Assembly: GCF_001039355.2 (NCBI RefSeq) | Contig: NW_019775581.1 | Location: 218,257 to 282,256 of the forward strand | Source of the DNA: Lingula anatina | Taxonomy: Eukaryota > Brachiopoda > Lingulata > Lingulida > Lingulidae | DNA: 64,000 bases | Reading direction: 5' to 3' | Shown here: piece after piece, positions 1 to 15,489 of the stretch | How positions within the stretch are numbered: position 1 is the stretch's first letter | Layout of the letters: each line of letters starts with the position of its first letter | Notes under the pieces: model-generated | Told to the model about the DNA's origin: nothing | The model's database searches: none | Seen by the model: the letters and a program-made list of their open reading frames with translations, nothing else | Translations under genes and position numbers: made by a program

Positions 1-515
1 TCACAGAGGCCGTGACCTTACTGAGTAAGATGTACTTTTGGTTATATCTTGGTAAATGATAGTCACAAAAGTATGTTTGGCTAAAAGAAAATATTTTTCT
101 CAACAAAATGTGATATGGGCCTTTTTTTGTTGATATTGTGGAAGTTTGATTTTTTTAAAAGGCTAGAATGCCCCAGTTATTGAATATTTGGGTATGACCC
201 CTGGAGAGGTGACCTCATGTGTGTCAGGTGACACAAGCCCTCTAACCAAGTGCATTTGATACAAGTCCCAGTGTGGGTTTTCATTGAATTATGAAATGTT
301 TGTGCACCTGGTTTTCCTGCATGTTGCACTACATCACAGGTGTTGTTGTGAAACACAGTCATGTCCAGGAAGTGACACTGTTAATTGTCCTTAGGCGGAT
401 AGGGTGCATTTGTTTACATGTTTGTGTTTTCCTAAAAAATATTTCCCTATTTTTGCCATGGATAATATTACTTACAATGCTGAGAAACACATTCATTGAC
501 TTGCCTGTATTTTAA

Positions 516-517
<2 letters not shown>

Positions 518-577
<60 letters not shown>
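518..577. repeat. (CT)n(CA)n microsatellite
   Basis: A compound dinucleotide tract sits about 50 bases before the exon acceptor. The same tract, differing in length and interrupted by one GA step, occurs at 10405-10464 in the second copy, as expected of two alleles. Confidence 0.9.
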
Positions 578-579
<2 letters not shown>

Positions 580-630
580 AGAACAATACTATATACTGAA
601 TAAATGAGTTATAACTTTCCATCACTTCAG

Positions 631-821
631 GTCCAAACACATACGAAGATGCAGCGGCATACATACAGCTTCAATTTGAGAAACTGAACAAGCGTGCAGA
701 AACTAAAGACATCTATTGCCACTTCACGTGTGCCACAGACACCAACAATGTGCAGTTTGTATTTGACGCCGTCACAGATGTGATCATCAAGAATAACCTG
801 AAGGACTGTGGTCTTTTCTAA
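631..821 (+). CDS. Gi-alpha last coding exon, extra copy
   Basis: The exon follows a TTCAG acceptor and encodes the 63 C-terminal residues of a Gi/o-class alpha subunit. It has the guanine-ring contact motif FTCATDT and the C-terminus NNLKDCGLF with the cysteine at -4 that pertussis toxin modifies. The protein is identical to the second copy at 10519-10709, apart from silent base changes. None of the upstream exons of this copy are in the window. A strong donor follows the stop by 8 bases (GT at 830) and a strong acceptor ends at 1059, so a short 3' UTR intron is likely. Whether this is a real gene end or an assembly duplicate is unresolved; I favour the duplicate. Confidence 0.88.
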
Positions 822-3288
822 AACAAAAGGTAAGCAAGTTGGACACAAAAATAGAAAAAACTTTCTAATCTTTTGCAAAGACCATAAAAATTTAGTCTTC
901 GTTTTATTTAAGACTGTTTGAAATGTTTGTAAAATTAAAATTTGGTATGAACATGATAAGTTGGCCATTTAACTTGGTTGTCATTAAACTCAAAGGCCTT
1001 TAGTAGTTGTGTACAGGCCATTTGTGATGATTTAACTTAGTTCAACTTTTTCTTTCAAGGCAATTGGCCATTGGAAACCAAGACATCTTTGCCAAGAACT
1101 TTTAATGAGACAGTATCAGTGGATGTCACCTTTTTCTTCACGTTGCTTGCTGAGCTTCATGGAGAATTTTTCCCTGACCTTACCAAAAGAGGTCATTGAC
1201 ATTAGGAACAGGTTCAGAGGATTAATAGACAGGGAAAATGGATTGATACTATTTTAAGCTTTAGCTGACACATTTTTTTCTTAACTGAGAATTACGATTA
1301 CCAGTTTGATTGAACATTCACTTAATATTATTTAAAAGAAGGGCACAATCAAGTCTTTGGATAATTGAAGGATGCAGAACATAGATAAAAGGTTCTGAAA
1401 TGTTTTGGGAGATACTATTTCTGCACTGGCAAGGTAGACAATTGAGGACCAATTCGATTATGGTTTGTGACTATTAAGAAAGACCTATAACCATACAATT
1501 TGTATATATATCAATAAAGGAAACTTGATTTTACTTTAAAGTAAAAAAAAAAAGATTAAATTGTGGGATGACTGTGCATTGTGCATGTAGGATTTGGATG
1601 ACGTGAGTCTTTGTAATTATTTTCCCCTGCTGGCAAATACAGAAATTGACATCCATTGTTTATGACTTGGTCTGGTTACTTTGTTAAATGCAAGATTGAG
1701 CTCATTGAGACTATTATTGCTAACATCTTTTCAAAACTGTTGTGCTGTGTTTGAGTCTATAGTTGGTACCATCTTTACTTCATAATAGAATATAGATTCG
1801 TATATAAATTTAGGCGTGTGTTTCTTTTTTAAACAGCTAATTTTTCTTGGGCTTTTGGATACTGTTATTTCAGAATCCGGTCTTGGGGGAAAAATTCATC
1901 AAAGTGCAAAATGGACAATGAGGTTTCAGAATAGCACCAATATTTTGTTAAGGTATTTGTAATTATTACCTAGTCTGATAATGGCCAAGATGCCTGAAGG
2001 ACTATTTTTGTATATACCATGAACTGTACTTACTGGTCTCTGAGCAATTTACTCCATTGTATCTGCTTGTTTTGAATACTGTTATTCTTCTTAATCTTGG
2101 TATTTGTGTCATGGTCACTGAAAATGCTATGGGAACAGTTGTATTTCACAAAATGGCTGTCATGGTAACCATCAAGGTTGTCAAGGAAATCATGGTTGCC
2201 ATGTGATTGTGTAAGTGTGAATTAGAATGACCTGTTTCATTCACTTTACAAAGAAATAAGACTATACCTCTTGTATTTTAGCATGGATATTTCTTGCAGC
2301 TTGACTCTAGTCCCATTTAATGGTATCTGATATATTTCAACAAAATTAATTTTGTACGACAAATCTCATCCTTAAGATAACTTCAGCAGTAAGGATAGAT
2401 GGTTTGAGAAAATATTTTTCTGAATTTTTTACATTTGTGTAAGACATCTATATGCAAGCAGCCTGTGCACACCAAATTTTGAGTCTCTCTCTCTCCTATG
2501 AAATATAATAATGTTATATTATCTATTTAAAGATACATAGCTTTTAATCCTAATGTTGTAAGCAAATCGGGCATTTTTGTATGTATTGTGAATACTAGAC
2601 TGATGGAAAGTGTGTACAAAGCTTTTGTATAGTTATGTGTTGGTATTCATGTTGATCTTGTAGGCTAATTATGTAATAAATTGTGAAGGAATTTCATTGG
2701 TCATTGTTTTTCTTTCATTTTAGAAAAAAAAGCATTATCAAAAAAAAGGGGGGGATAATGCAATAATATGCAGAAAGAATGCAAATGGCTTCTTTTTGTT
2801 TACAAAATTATTTTGGAAATTTAATGCTTCCCTTGATCTCCTAGGCGCAACATATCTAAAAACCCATTGGTAAAATTATGAGAATTAATCCCTAAGGGTA
2901 TATTTTGGTTGTTAATTTTCTAATAGATATGAGGACAGGTGAACTTCACTTGTATTGGTAAAATAGCAATTTAGAAAGGTTTATAGCCTGTTTTCTGAAC
3001 TACTTTAGTGATGAAGGGGAGGGTGATGTTTGCGGAATGGATTTATTTATTTTCTACGCATTACATTAATTGAATGGTGTGAAAATTTAATGAGAGTCAC
3101 CTCCACGGGAGAGGTGTCCACGGTAACGAATATTCAGGAACATAAAAACGTGCAAAAATTATAACTGCGATGTTTACTGTGGGCCGAGGAACGATCGAAC
3201 TTCTCATAAAGTGCCTTAAAAGACTCAAGAGTTGGGCGTGCTTCTTACATGTAATGCTGTAATATTTATAAATGAATGAATGTATAAG

Positions 3289-3289
3289 N
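3289..3289. other. Single-n contig join
   Basis: One unknown base marks the point where homology to 13192 ends and unrelated sequence begins. It behaves as a join between contigs, not as a miscalled base. Confidence 0.75.
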
Positions 3290-3958
3290 CGTACCTATTG
3301 ACTGCGCCGTCATAGGTGTATATTCCGTTGCATGTGGGTTTAACGTCATCGTTGGATCTGTATAGGATGGCACAATGTACGGTTGTGGTAGCTGTGACGG
3401 TTGTGACGACTGGGCTGCCGTAGGGAACTGCTGTGGTTGATTTGTCCTTGACATCGGTTTCGGTTGAGTGGGCTCCGTCTCATATGACACTCCTAATTGC
3501 TGAAGCTGTTGCATGGAATGCGGGTGATGTGCATTCATGCGTGACCGCTGTTGCTCACTCTGATGTTGCTGTTGTGCACTGATATGTTGATGAGAAACAT
3601 GATCGGAATTTGTCAGATTATGTGCATCAATAGTATCAACGTTACCTTCTTCCATGGAATTAAAGTAGCGGTCAATCGTGAAGTTGTGTTCCGATAAAGA
3701 TGCGTCTTCCTGAATCTCAGCCTCAATTTCCCGCCGTCTCACCTGGGCTCGTAGGGAAAGCATTCTCATTTCATCTTTAAGTTCTTGCTCACGATACCGA
3801 CGCCTTAGTGCGGTTTCCGCTTCTTCGAATTCCAGCTGAGCATTAGCCATAGCGAGTGCTGCTTTTGTCCTTTGGGATTCCGATGCCGAACGTAAACTGT
3901 TGGTTCTGAATCGTCTATGAGAAAGTCCGAAATCTTGTAAGCTGCCGTGGTACGCCAT
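3290..3958 (-). CDS. Coiled-coil gag-like ORF fragment, C-terminus cut off
   Basis: An open frame of about 223 codons runs on the minus strand from ATG at 3958 (chosen over an upstream ATG at 4009, which adds only unremarkable residues) into the n at 3289, so the 3' end is missing. The first part is Ser/Arg rich (MAYHGSLQDFGLSHRRFR). Residues about 25-90 are strongly charged and helical with Glu/Arg/Leu periodicity, followed by a Gln/His/Pro/Ser-rich low-complexity stretch. Such N-terminal coiled coils are typical of Gag from BEL/Pao-type LTR retrotransposons of marine invertebrates. No zinc knuckle, protease or polymerase is visible here, so the assignment is tentative. It could also be an exon of a host coiled-coil protein. 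Confidence 0.5.
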
Positions 3959-4889
3959 GATGGAAATTTCCGTGGGATGATTGAAAAATGTTTTTACTTT
4001 ATATAACACGCAGGGGTTATACAGGTTAAATAAAAGTCAAAGAAAAGGCATGTGTTTTTCACTGGATCTTGGTTTATTCACATGGATTCACAAGACACGT
4101 AAAAACTAAAAAGAAGAAAAGAAAAGGGAATTACAACAATGTTCTTACTAACGGTTATTTACGTGTTCAAATTTACTTACTCAAAAAACTTGTACATTTC
4201 AATAATCACCAATAATAAATAACTAATCATCAATAATCAATAATAATCAATAAACAGTATTAAAACTCACCATTTCTGCCATTCCTTTAAACTATAAATT
4301 TCAAGTAGAAATAACGGATTCAAAAGTAAGAGTACTATGTGTTCCTCCTACGGAGACACTATGATGAATGAAACAAAGTGCAAAACTCATGGGGCACCAC
4401 CCTGAATGAAAACTTGTCATTTATGCAAATGAATGCATTAGATGAGCTGGACACCAGGCTCCTCAATCACAACAAAAGTAAACTAAACCTTACAGTAGCA
4501 TTAATGATTTACATTGAAGATAGGTCCAACTTTCTCCCCTCTCAGGATCTTTTCAAGTGCGCATCATATTTGAGCCCCAGTTCAGTTAGGCTTGGCTCAA
4601 CTTGGTTGTGAACAGGGGTTCTGGTACCATATGCTCACTGTTGTTCAGCTAATGTAATCCTCTGTTCTCCTGAACAAGTTGCTATGCAGTGTATCCAGGG
4701 CACTACGACTAGTTACTCTTATCATATGGCCTACACAGAACAGTTGTACAGAGTATTTGGTAATGTTTTTTGAACAGACTTTCATGAAACAGCATGTGGG
4801 TGCCAAATAACCAATTTTTTTCCCAACTTACATAAGACACACCAGTCTATCATGAGGTGGTTGTTCTACATGTTCCAAAAACCAAGACC
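3959..4889. other. Non-coding, AT-rich
   Basis: AT-rich sequence lies upstream of the minus-strand ORF. The imperfect repeat around 4205-4260 (AATAATCAATAA type) is low complexity. If the ORF belongs to an LTR element its 5' LTR would lie here, but I cannot delimit one. Confidence 0.4.
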
Positions 4890-5122
4890 CTTACACCCCA
4901 TTTCCATAGATTTTTAGATCGATCTATCCCTGTGGGGAGTCTCACTTGATTACTGTCAGCTTGGCTGGCTTAAGTGTCTGTCCCGCCTACTAAAAGCTGT
5001 AAGGGGGTAATTGACTATGGTGCCCACTCAGCTGACTGCAATTTAGCGTGAACCCCCAGTGAGTTAGGTCGATCTAAATCTTAATCTCTAGATCGATCTA
5101 AATCTCTGGGAAAGCACCCTTA
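4890..5122. mobile_element. Family A MITE (GATCGATCTA element), copy 1
   Basis: About 233 bp with imperfect terminal inverted repeats: the left end reads CCCATTTCCATAG then TTTAGATCGATCTA, and the right end is its complement ending in TCTCTGGGAAAG. The interior has the conserved tract TAAGGGGGTAATT. The same unit recurs at 21616, 21833, 28739, 30251, 50287 and 56010. It has no coding capacity, so it is a non-autonomous DNA element or similar. Confidence 0.8.
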
Positions 5123-5201
5123 TAATAGAGCTTTAAGACAAAACACCTAAAGAGCAAATGAAAGGAACTCTTATCTACCGTATTACATGTGACTCTGATC
5201 C

Positions 5202-5242
5202 ACCACCACCACCACATGCACGCACGCACGCACGCACACACA
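5202..5242. repeat. (CCA)n/(CACG)n microsatellite
   Basis: CCA triplets pass into CACG tetramers and then CA. Confidence 0.8.
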
Positions 5243-5702
5243 GGAAAACAAGAACAGAGACTGTAAGGACACACCTTACAGCTGTTTAAAAGCGGGTTCC
5301 TCAGGCTCTGTTTCTTTATAAAAACATGAAAATATTCTAGCTAGAAAGCAGCAATGGACCTGGACAAATGACAGAGCAGCAGTCAGTATACATCTTCATT
5401 TACTCTGCCATGATCTCCAAGGAAAATATTAATTGATCTGAATAGTAGTGACCTTTTCAGTGCAAATTATCACCTCAATATTTTGTCCAATTTTATTCAT
5501 CTGGCATCATCACTATTAGATAATGTGGCGAGGAAGATTGTTCTGTGACGTGGGCAGGAGAACCGGAAATTGTTATCGCTTCAGGGTGACAGTGATGTGA
5601 ATTTTGCTCTTTTTCGATGATGCTTCTAGAAAAAACAAATGCTTTTCAAGATTGAGTGGTCATTTGACATTATTACTAGTATGCACACGTGTAGGCAAAG
5701 AG

Positions 5703-5704
<2 letters not shown>

Positions 5705-5768
<64 letters not shown>
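5705..5768. repeat. (TA)n microsatellite
   Basis: About 32 TA units. Apparent IYIYIY peptides across it are artefacts. Confidence 0.95.
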
Positions 5769-5769
<1 letters not shown>

Positions 5770-6206
5770 TCGAACATAGCGTCTTTGTTTGTCTTAGAAT
5801 CTAGATAGAAAGAAGGGGGATTATGGGAATTTGTAAAAGGGAATGTATGTTTATTTTTACCAGTTAGATAATTAGCTTAAATCACCCTTGTTTAAAGGAA
5901 AGTTTCAAATCTAAAATCACTTATAAAACACGGGGAAAATAACACTTCGTATAACGGGCCTCGTGTTTATGAGTGTAGCTCACGTGGGAGGCACCTTCTA
6001 TACACTGATGCTGTTTCTCCCTCTGCCCCCATCCACAGTAAAGTCCTGGTTCCCGCAGTGGTCTCAATCTCCACCCAAACCACCCACCCACCTTCCCCCC
6101 CCCCCTCCCCCCCGGCCCCAAAAACAAAATAACAATTGTGATGAAATCTTCAGGATAGACAGGTACCCAGGAAGGAAGGACGTCATAGCAATTTCAGCAG
6201 TTGATT

Positions 6207-6207
6207 N
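6207..6207. other. Second single-n contig join
   Basis: A lone unknown base lies between the contig with the gag-like ORF and the Gi-alpha contig. With the join at 3289 it delimits an unanchored piece of about 2.9 kb. Confidence 0.55.
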
Positions 6208-6530
6208 AAGATGTGCTTTGGGCTACGACCTAATTGTGCAGGTGTTCTGCATACAAGCACACCTGGCTGAATACTTTGAATGTGTAAGAGAAGAAAAGGT
6301 TATATGTATTTCTAATTGCCCACATTGTTTTGTCTGACCTTAAAATGGTCTTACCTGTATAAACCTAGGGTTCTCTACCATTATCATGCCATTAGAAATT
6401 CTTCAGTATTGAATTGGCATAAACAGTACAGTTATGATGGGGAAATCAGATTTCAAAAAAAAAATAATAATAATAATAAATAAATGAAAAGGAAACACTA
6501 TTCAGACAGCTTTCTCTTTTCTCACTGCAG

Positions 6531-10709
<4,179 letters not shown>

Positions 10710-10720
10710 AAAAACAGAAG

Positions 10721-10952
10721 GTAGGTAAGTTGGAGACAAAAATAGAAAAAAAACTTTCTAATCTTTTGCAAAGACCATAACAATTTAGTCTTCGTTTTAT
10801 TTAAGACTATTTGAAATGTTTGTAAAATTAAAATTTGGTATGAACATCATAAGTTGGCCATTTAACTTAGTTGTCATTAAACTCAAAGGCCTTTAGTAGT
10901 TGTGTACAGGCCATTTGTGATGATTTAACTTAGTTCAACTTTTTCTTTCAAG
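10721..10952 (+). other. Probable 3' UTR intron of Gi-alpha
   Basis: An AAG/GTAGGT donor lies 12 bases after the stop, and a pyrimidine-rich acceptor (TTTTTCTTTCAAG) ends at 10952. Both signals are kept in copy 1 (830-1059). The donor is too close to the stop to trigger nonsense-mediated decay. Confidence 0.5.
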
Positions 10953-12577
10953 GCAATTGGCCATTGGAAACCAAGACATCTTTGCCAAGAACTTTTAATG
11001 AGACAGTATCAGTGGATGTCACCTTTTTCTTTACGTTGCTTGCTGAGCTTCATGGAGAATTTTTTCCCTGACCTTACTAAAAGAGGTCATTGACATTAGG
11101 AACAGGTTCAGAGGATTAATAGACAGGGAAAATGTATTGATACTATTTTAAGCTTCAGCTGACACATTTTTTTCTCAACTGAGTATTACGCTTACCAGTT
11201 TGATTGAACATTCACTTAATATCATTTAAAGAAGGGCACAATCAAGTCTTTGGATAATTGAAGGATGCAGAACATAGATAAAAGGTTCTGAAATGTTTTG
11301 GGAGATACTTTTTCTGCACTTGCAAGGTAGACAATTGAGGACCAATTTGATTATGGTTTGTGACTATTAAGAAAGGCCTATAACCATACAATTTGTATAT
11401 ATTAATAAAGGAAACCTGATTTTACTTTAAAGTAAAAAAAATATTAAATTGTGGGATGACTGTGCATTGTGCATGTAGGATTTGGATGACGTGAGTCTTT
11501 GTAATTATTTTCCCCTGCTGGCAAATACAGAAATTGACATCCATTGTTTATGACTTGGTCTGGTTACTTTGTTAAATGCAAGATTGAGCTCATTGAGACT
11601 ATTATTGCTAACATCTTTTCAAAACTGTTGTGCTGTGTTTGAGTCTATAGTTGGTACCATCTTTACTTCATAATAGAATATAGATTCGTATATAAATTTA
11701 AGCGTGAGTTTCTTTTTTAAACAGCTAATTTTTCTTGGGCTTTTGGATACTGTTATTTCAGAATCCGGTCTGGGGGAAAAATTCGTCAAAGTGCAAAATG
11801 GACAATGAGGTTGCAGAATAGCACCAATATTTTGTTAAGGTATTTGTAATTATTACCTAGTCTGATAATGGCCAGGATGCCTGAAGGACTATTTTTGTAT
11901 ATACCATGAACTGTACTTACTGGTCTCTGAGCATTTTACTCCATTGTAGCTGCTTGTTTTGAATACTGTTATTCTTCTTAATCTTGGTATTTGTGTCATG
12001 GTCACTGAAAATGCTATGGGAACAGTTGTATTTCACAAAATGGCTGTCATGGTAACCATCAAGGTTGTCAAGGAAATCATGGTTGCCATGTGATTGTGTA
12101 AGTGTGAATTAGAATGACCTGTTTCATTCACTTTACAAAGAAATAAGACTATACCTCTTGTATTTTAGCATGGATATTTCTTGCAGCTTGACTCTAGTCC
12201 CATTTAATGCCATTATGGTATCTGATATATTTCAACAAAATTAATTTTGTACGACAAATCTCATCCTTAAGATAACTTCAGCAGTAAGGATAGATGGTTT
12301 GAGAAAATATTTTTCTGAATTTTTTACATTTGTGTAAGACATCTATATGCAAGCAGCCTGTGCACACCAATTTTTGAGTCTCTCTCTCTCCCTCTCTCCT
12401 ATGAAATATAATAATGTTATATTATCTATTTAAAGATACATAGCTTTTAATCCTAATGTTGTAAGCAAATCGGGCATTTTTGTATGTATTGTGAATACTA
12501 GACTGATGGAAAGTGTGTACAAAGCTTTTGTATAGTTATGTGTTGGTATTCATGTTGATCTTGTAGGCTAATTATGT

Positions 12578-12583
12578 AATAAA
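12578..12583 (+). terminator. Likely polyadenylation signal of Gi-alpha
   Basis: AATAAA about 1.9 kb after the stop. An earlier AATAAA at 11404-11409 could give a shorter 3' UTR. Both are conserved in copy 1. Confidence 0.5.
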
Positions 12584-13192
12584 TTGTGAAGGAATTTCAT
12601 TGGTCATTGTTTTTCTTTCATTTTAGAAAAAAAAGCATTATCAAAAAAAGGGGGGATAATGCACTTATATGCATAAAGAATGCAAATAACTTCTTTTTGT
12701 TTACAAAAATTATTTTGGAAATTTAATGCTTACCTTGATCTCCTAGGCGCAACATATCTAAAAACCCATTGGTAAAATTATGAGAATTAATCCCTAAGAG
12801 TATATTTTGGTTGTTAATTTTCTAATAGATATGAGGACAGGTGAACTTCACTTGTATTGGTAAAATAGCAATTTAGAAAGGTTTATAGCCTGTTTTCTGA
12901 ACTACTTAAGTGATGAAGGGGAGGGTGATGTTTGCGTAATGGATTTATTTATTTTCTACGCATTACACCTTTAACTGAATGGTGTGAAAATTTAATGAGG
13001 GTCACCTCCACGGGAGAGGTGTCCACAGTAACGAATATTCAGGAACATAAAAACGTGCAAAAATTATAACTGCGATGTTTACTGTGGGCCGAGGAACGAT
13101 CGAACTTCTCATAAAGTGCCTTAAAAGACTCAAGAGTTGGGCGTGCTTCTTACATGTAATGCTGTAATATTTATAAATGAATGAATGTATAA

Positions 13193-15074
13193 GATTTCCA
13201 GACTTGACAATCCATTTTAAGGTGGCCAAAAAATAAACACATTTGACTTTTTTTTTTAATTTGCAAGATGACTTGATATCAAATGATCAGTGGTAGAAAT
13301 GAGATTATGTAGGCCCAATGAATGAACCCAAGAAAATCAGTTTCCGGGTTGCGTTAGAGAAGACAAGATGTGATTTTTTACCCAGCCTACAACTATTTTG
13401 CAATCATGAATTGAATTATAAATGGCACGCTGTCAAATTTCAACAAAATGGAAAAATAGTTTGGCTGTTATGGGTGAAAAGATGCAAAATTAAACTCTGA
13501 TATTCTCGATAATACCACTTTATAGCTAAGAACTTTTAAAAATCTGACTTACAACCTTGATCTGGCTTTTACCAATGGAGACCATGCGGATAAATCTTAC
13601 CTAACAAAATATTCAGTGAACAATCATCAATGGCTTCACTTAAAATGAACACCAAATTAAATCACCATCTTCCACTTCAGCTCTGATTCGCACGAAAGGG
13701 ACTTCTTCAGAGAAGACCAAAAAATGAGCTTTCATGTCAGTACATTTTAATCGGAACACTCAAAGAATTTCATTTGTATGATATTCCCACTGATTGCACT
13801 TAGAAAGAATCCCCCGCGGACTTGGACCAACCCAGCTGGTGTATGATGTCTGAATCTGAATGCGTCTGTAACAACATTAAACTTCTTTATTGACTTTTGA
13901 CTTAATTATTGCTACAAGTGTCGTTGATGAAAATAAACAATAAGTGAAACAGCAACTACTTAATTACATACACTTATTTCTGTACAGTTCTTATAATTAC
14001 CAAATGCAAACCAGAACTTTTAATGTTATCATAACTGTAAAGTAACTTTATACATTAGTAATAACATAGGTTCTGTTGTTTAATCTTACATGAACGTTTG
14101 GCCTCTTAAACCCTTAAACTTGACGCTGGACTACAACCAAAGTTCCTTGTCTGTAATAAAGCATAACCTTAATAAAGCATTGTACGTACTTTAATACTTT
14201 ACAGGTAAAAACTAATGCTACGGAGGAGATTGTGCTTGTTGCGCCCTGCCAATAAATGTACAATCAAGTTTTAGAACACGTGTTTCAAAGCTCACCTTAA
14301 GTACCTCTTAAAGTTTCTTTAAATGTAAATACTGAACTATGTAGACAGACATAACTGGGTGGCACTAATAATACAAAATATCTAACACTATCCAATCACT
14401 GTGGGCTGTTTTACTTTACATATGCAAGGAATGTGGTATTTTCTAGAACTAGTTTCTTTTACAGGATCCCACCATTCATCGGGCGTTAACTCCATACATA
14501 CATTCTAAACTACGCTAAGCTATGAGCGGATTTTGGCACAGTTATCTCTTTAAAGTTTATACATTAACAATGAAAACGTGCCTTGACATTTGACAGGTTT
14601 CCACTTAATTTTAGCAGGGAATTATGATTTTAGCAAACAGCAAGTGACGCATTGACTGTTGATGCCCATTGCAACATACATATAGATTCTGGAAACCTTA
14701 CATATGAATGCGTTCGTCTAAAATGATCCAAACTAAAGTACACTCGCCCATGTAGCACGATGTAACAGAAGAAAAATGTTTATCCCACCATTAAAATCAA
14801 TAACATAAAAAATGTCTAGGAAAAAACATATAGAAAACAATTTTAATGCGAAATATTTATGTTGCGCTCTAAACCTAAGGATGCGCAATGTCCGCGTGCA
14901 AAAAAAAACATCCTTTCTCAACTAATGCAATGTAATTCTGACTTAACAGCGTCCTTACATTTTTAATAAACCCCACTCTATACTGTTACGTAAGTTTACA
15001 AAATCCCGTAATTTCAGGTGCACCCCCCTCCCTCCCCCGTTACGTAAGTTTACAAAATCCCCGTAATTTCAGGT

Positions 15075-15109
<35 letters not shown>

Positions 15110-15147
15110 ACGCTCCCTCCTCCGCTCCGATGTTCTACTCCTCCTTA
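13193..15147. other. Intergenic, no gene seen
   Basis: AT-rich sequence between the convergent Gi-alpha gene and the minus-strand receptor gene. It contains a directly repeated 35-45 bp stretch (CCGTTACGTAAGTTTACAAAATCC type) at about 14985 and 15037, and a 33-base C run at 15077-15109. Short ORFs here show no recognisable family. Confidence 0.5.
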
Positions 15148-15489
15148 TCAGACAACAAAATTTAAGTATTCGTGGCTGGACACATCACTGGGACGTAGGT
15201 CATTTCCAGTGCAATTCATTCTGCGATTCTGCGCCCCAGGAAGAGCGTATCTAACATCGGCGTCCAAGAAAGGGGTGTAAGTATCTTCAATTTCGCCTCT
15301 GATCCCACCGTTCTCTCGGTCATCGATCGCTAGTGGCGTGTAGATTTGAGTCGCATCTCGACAGGTCTCGCCTAGAGCACAGTAAGGGCCAGAGAACTCA
15401 ATGCCCGGATGTCCTGATCTATATGTACACAGAGGATTGTTTTGCGAGCCACGATCATCGACTCTGTTGCCGTTTGTCTCGGAGTCATT
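15148..15489 (-). CDS. Cytoplasmic-tail exon of the receptor
   Basis: A stop-free 113-codon frame without a start Met lies behind a pyrimidine-ended TTTCAG acceptor and terminates in TGA. It contains paired YTPL/YTPF motifs about 20 residues apart in an acidic context, and ends HEYLNFVV. YxxPhi signals bind AP-2, and YLN also resembles a Grb2-type SH2 site. It is hydrophilic throughout, as expected of a tail. Confidence 0.62.
   Translation of the reverse strand, partial: NDSETNGNRVDDRGSQNNPLCTYRSGHPGIEFSGPYCALGETCRDATQIYTPLAIDDRENGGIRGEIEDTYTPFLDADVRYALPGAQNRRMNCTGNDLRPSDVSSHEYLNFVV

Larger units (their letters stand above)
1..3288. repeat. Duplicated segment, copy 1 of Gi-alpha 3' end
   Basis: The whole segment realigns collinearly to 9879-13192 with only scattered substitutions and small indels, for example about 10 extra bases in copy 2 near 10120 and 8 extra near 12210. 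It contains the last coding exon, the 3' UTR and the downstream flank. Similarity ends exactly at the single n at 3289, while copy 2 runs on without a break. Most likely this is an alternative haplotype contig placed beside the primary copy. A true recent duplication is the alternative. The left limit lies outside the window. Confidence 0.9.
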
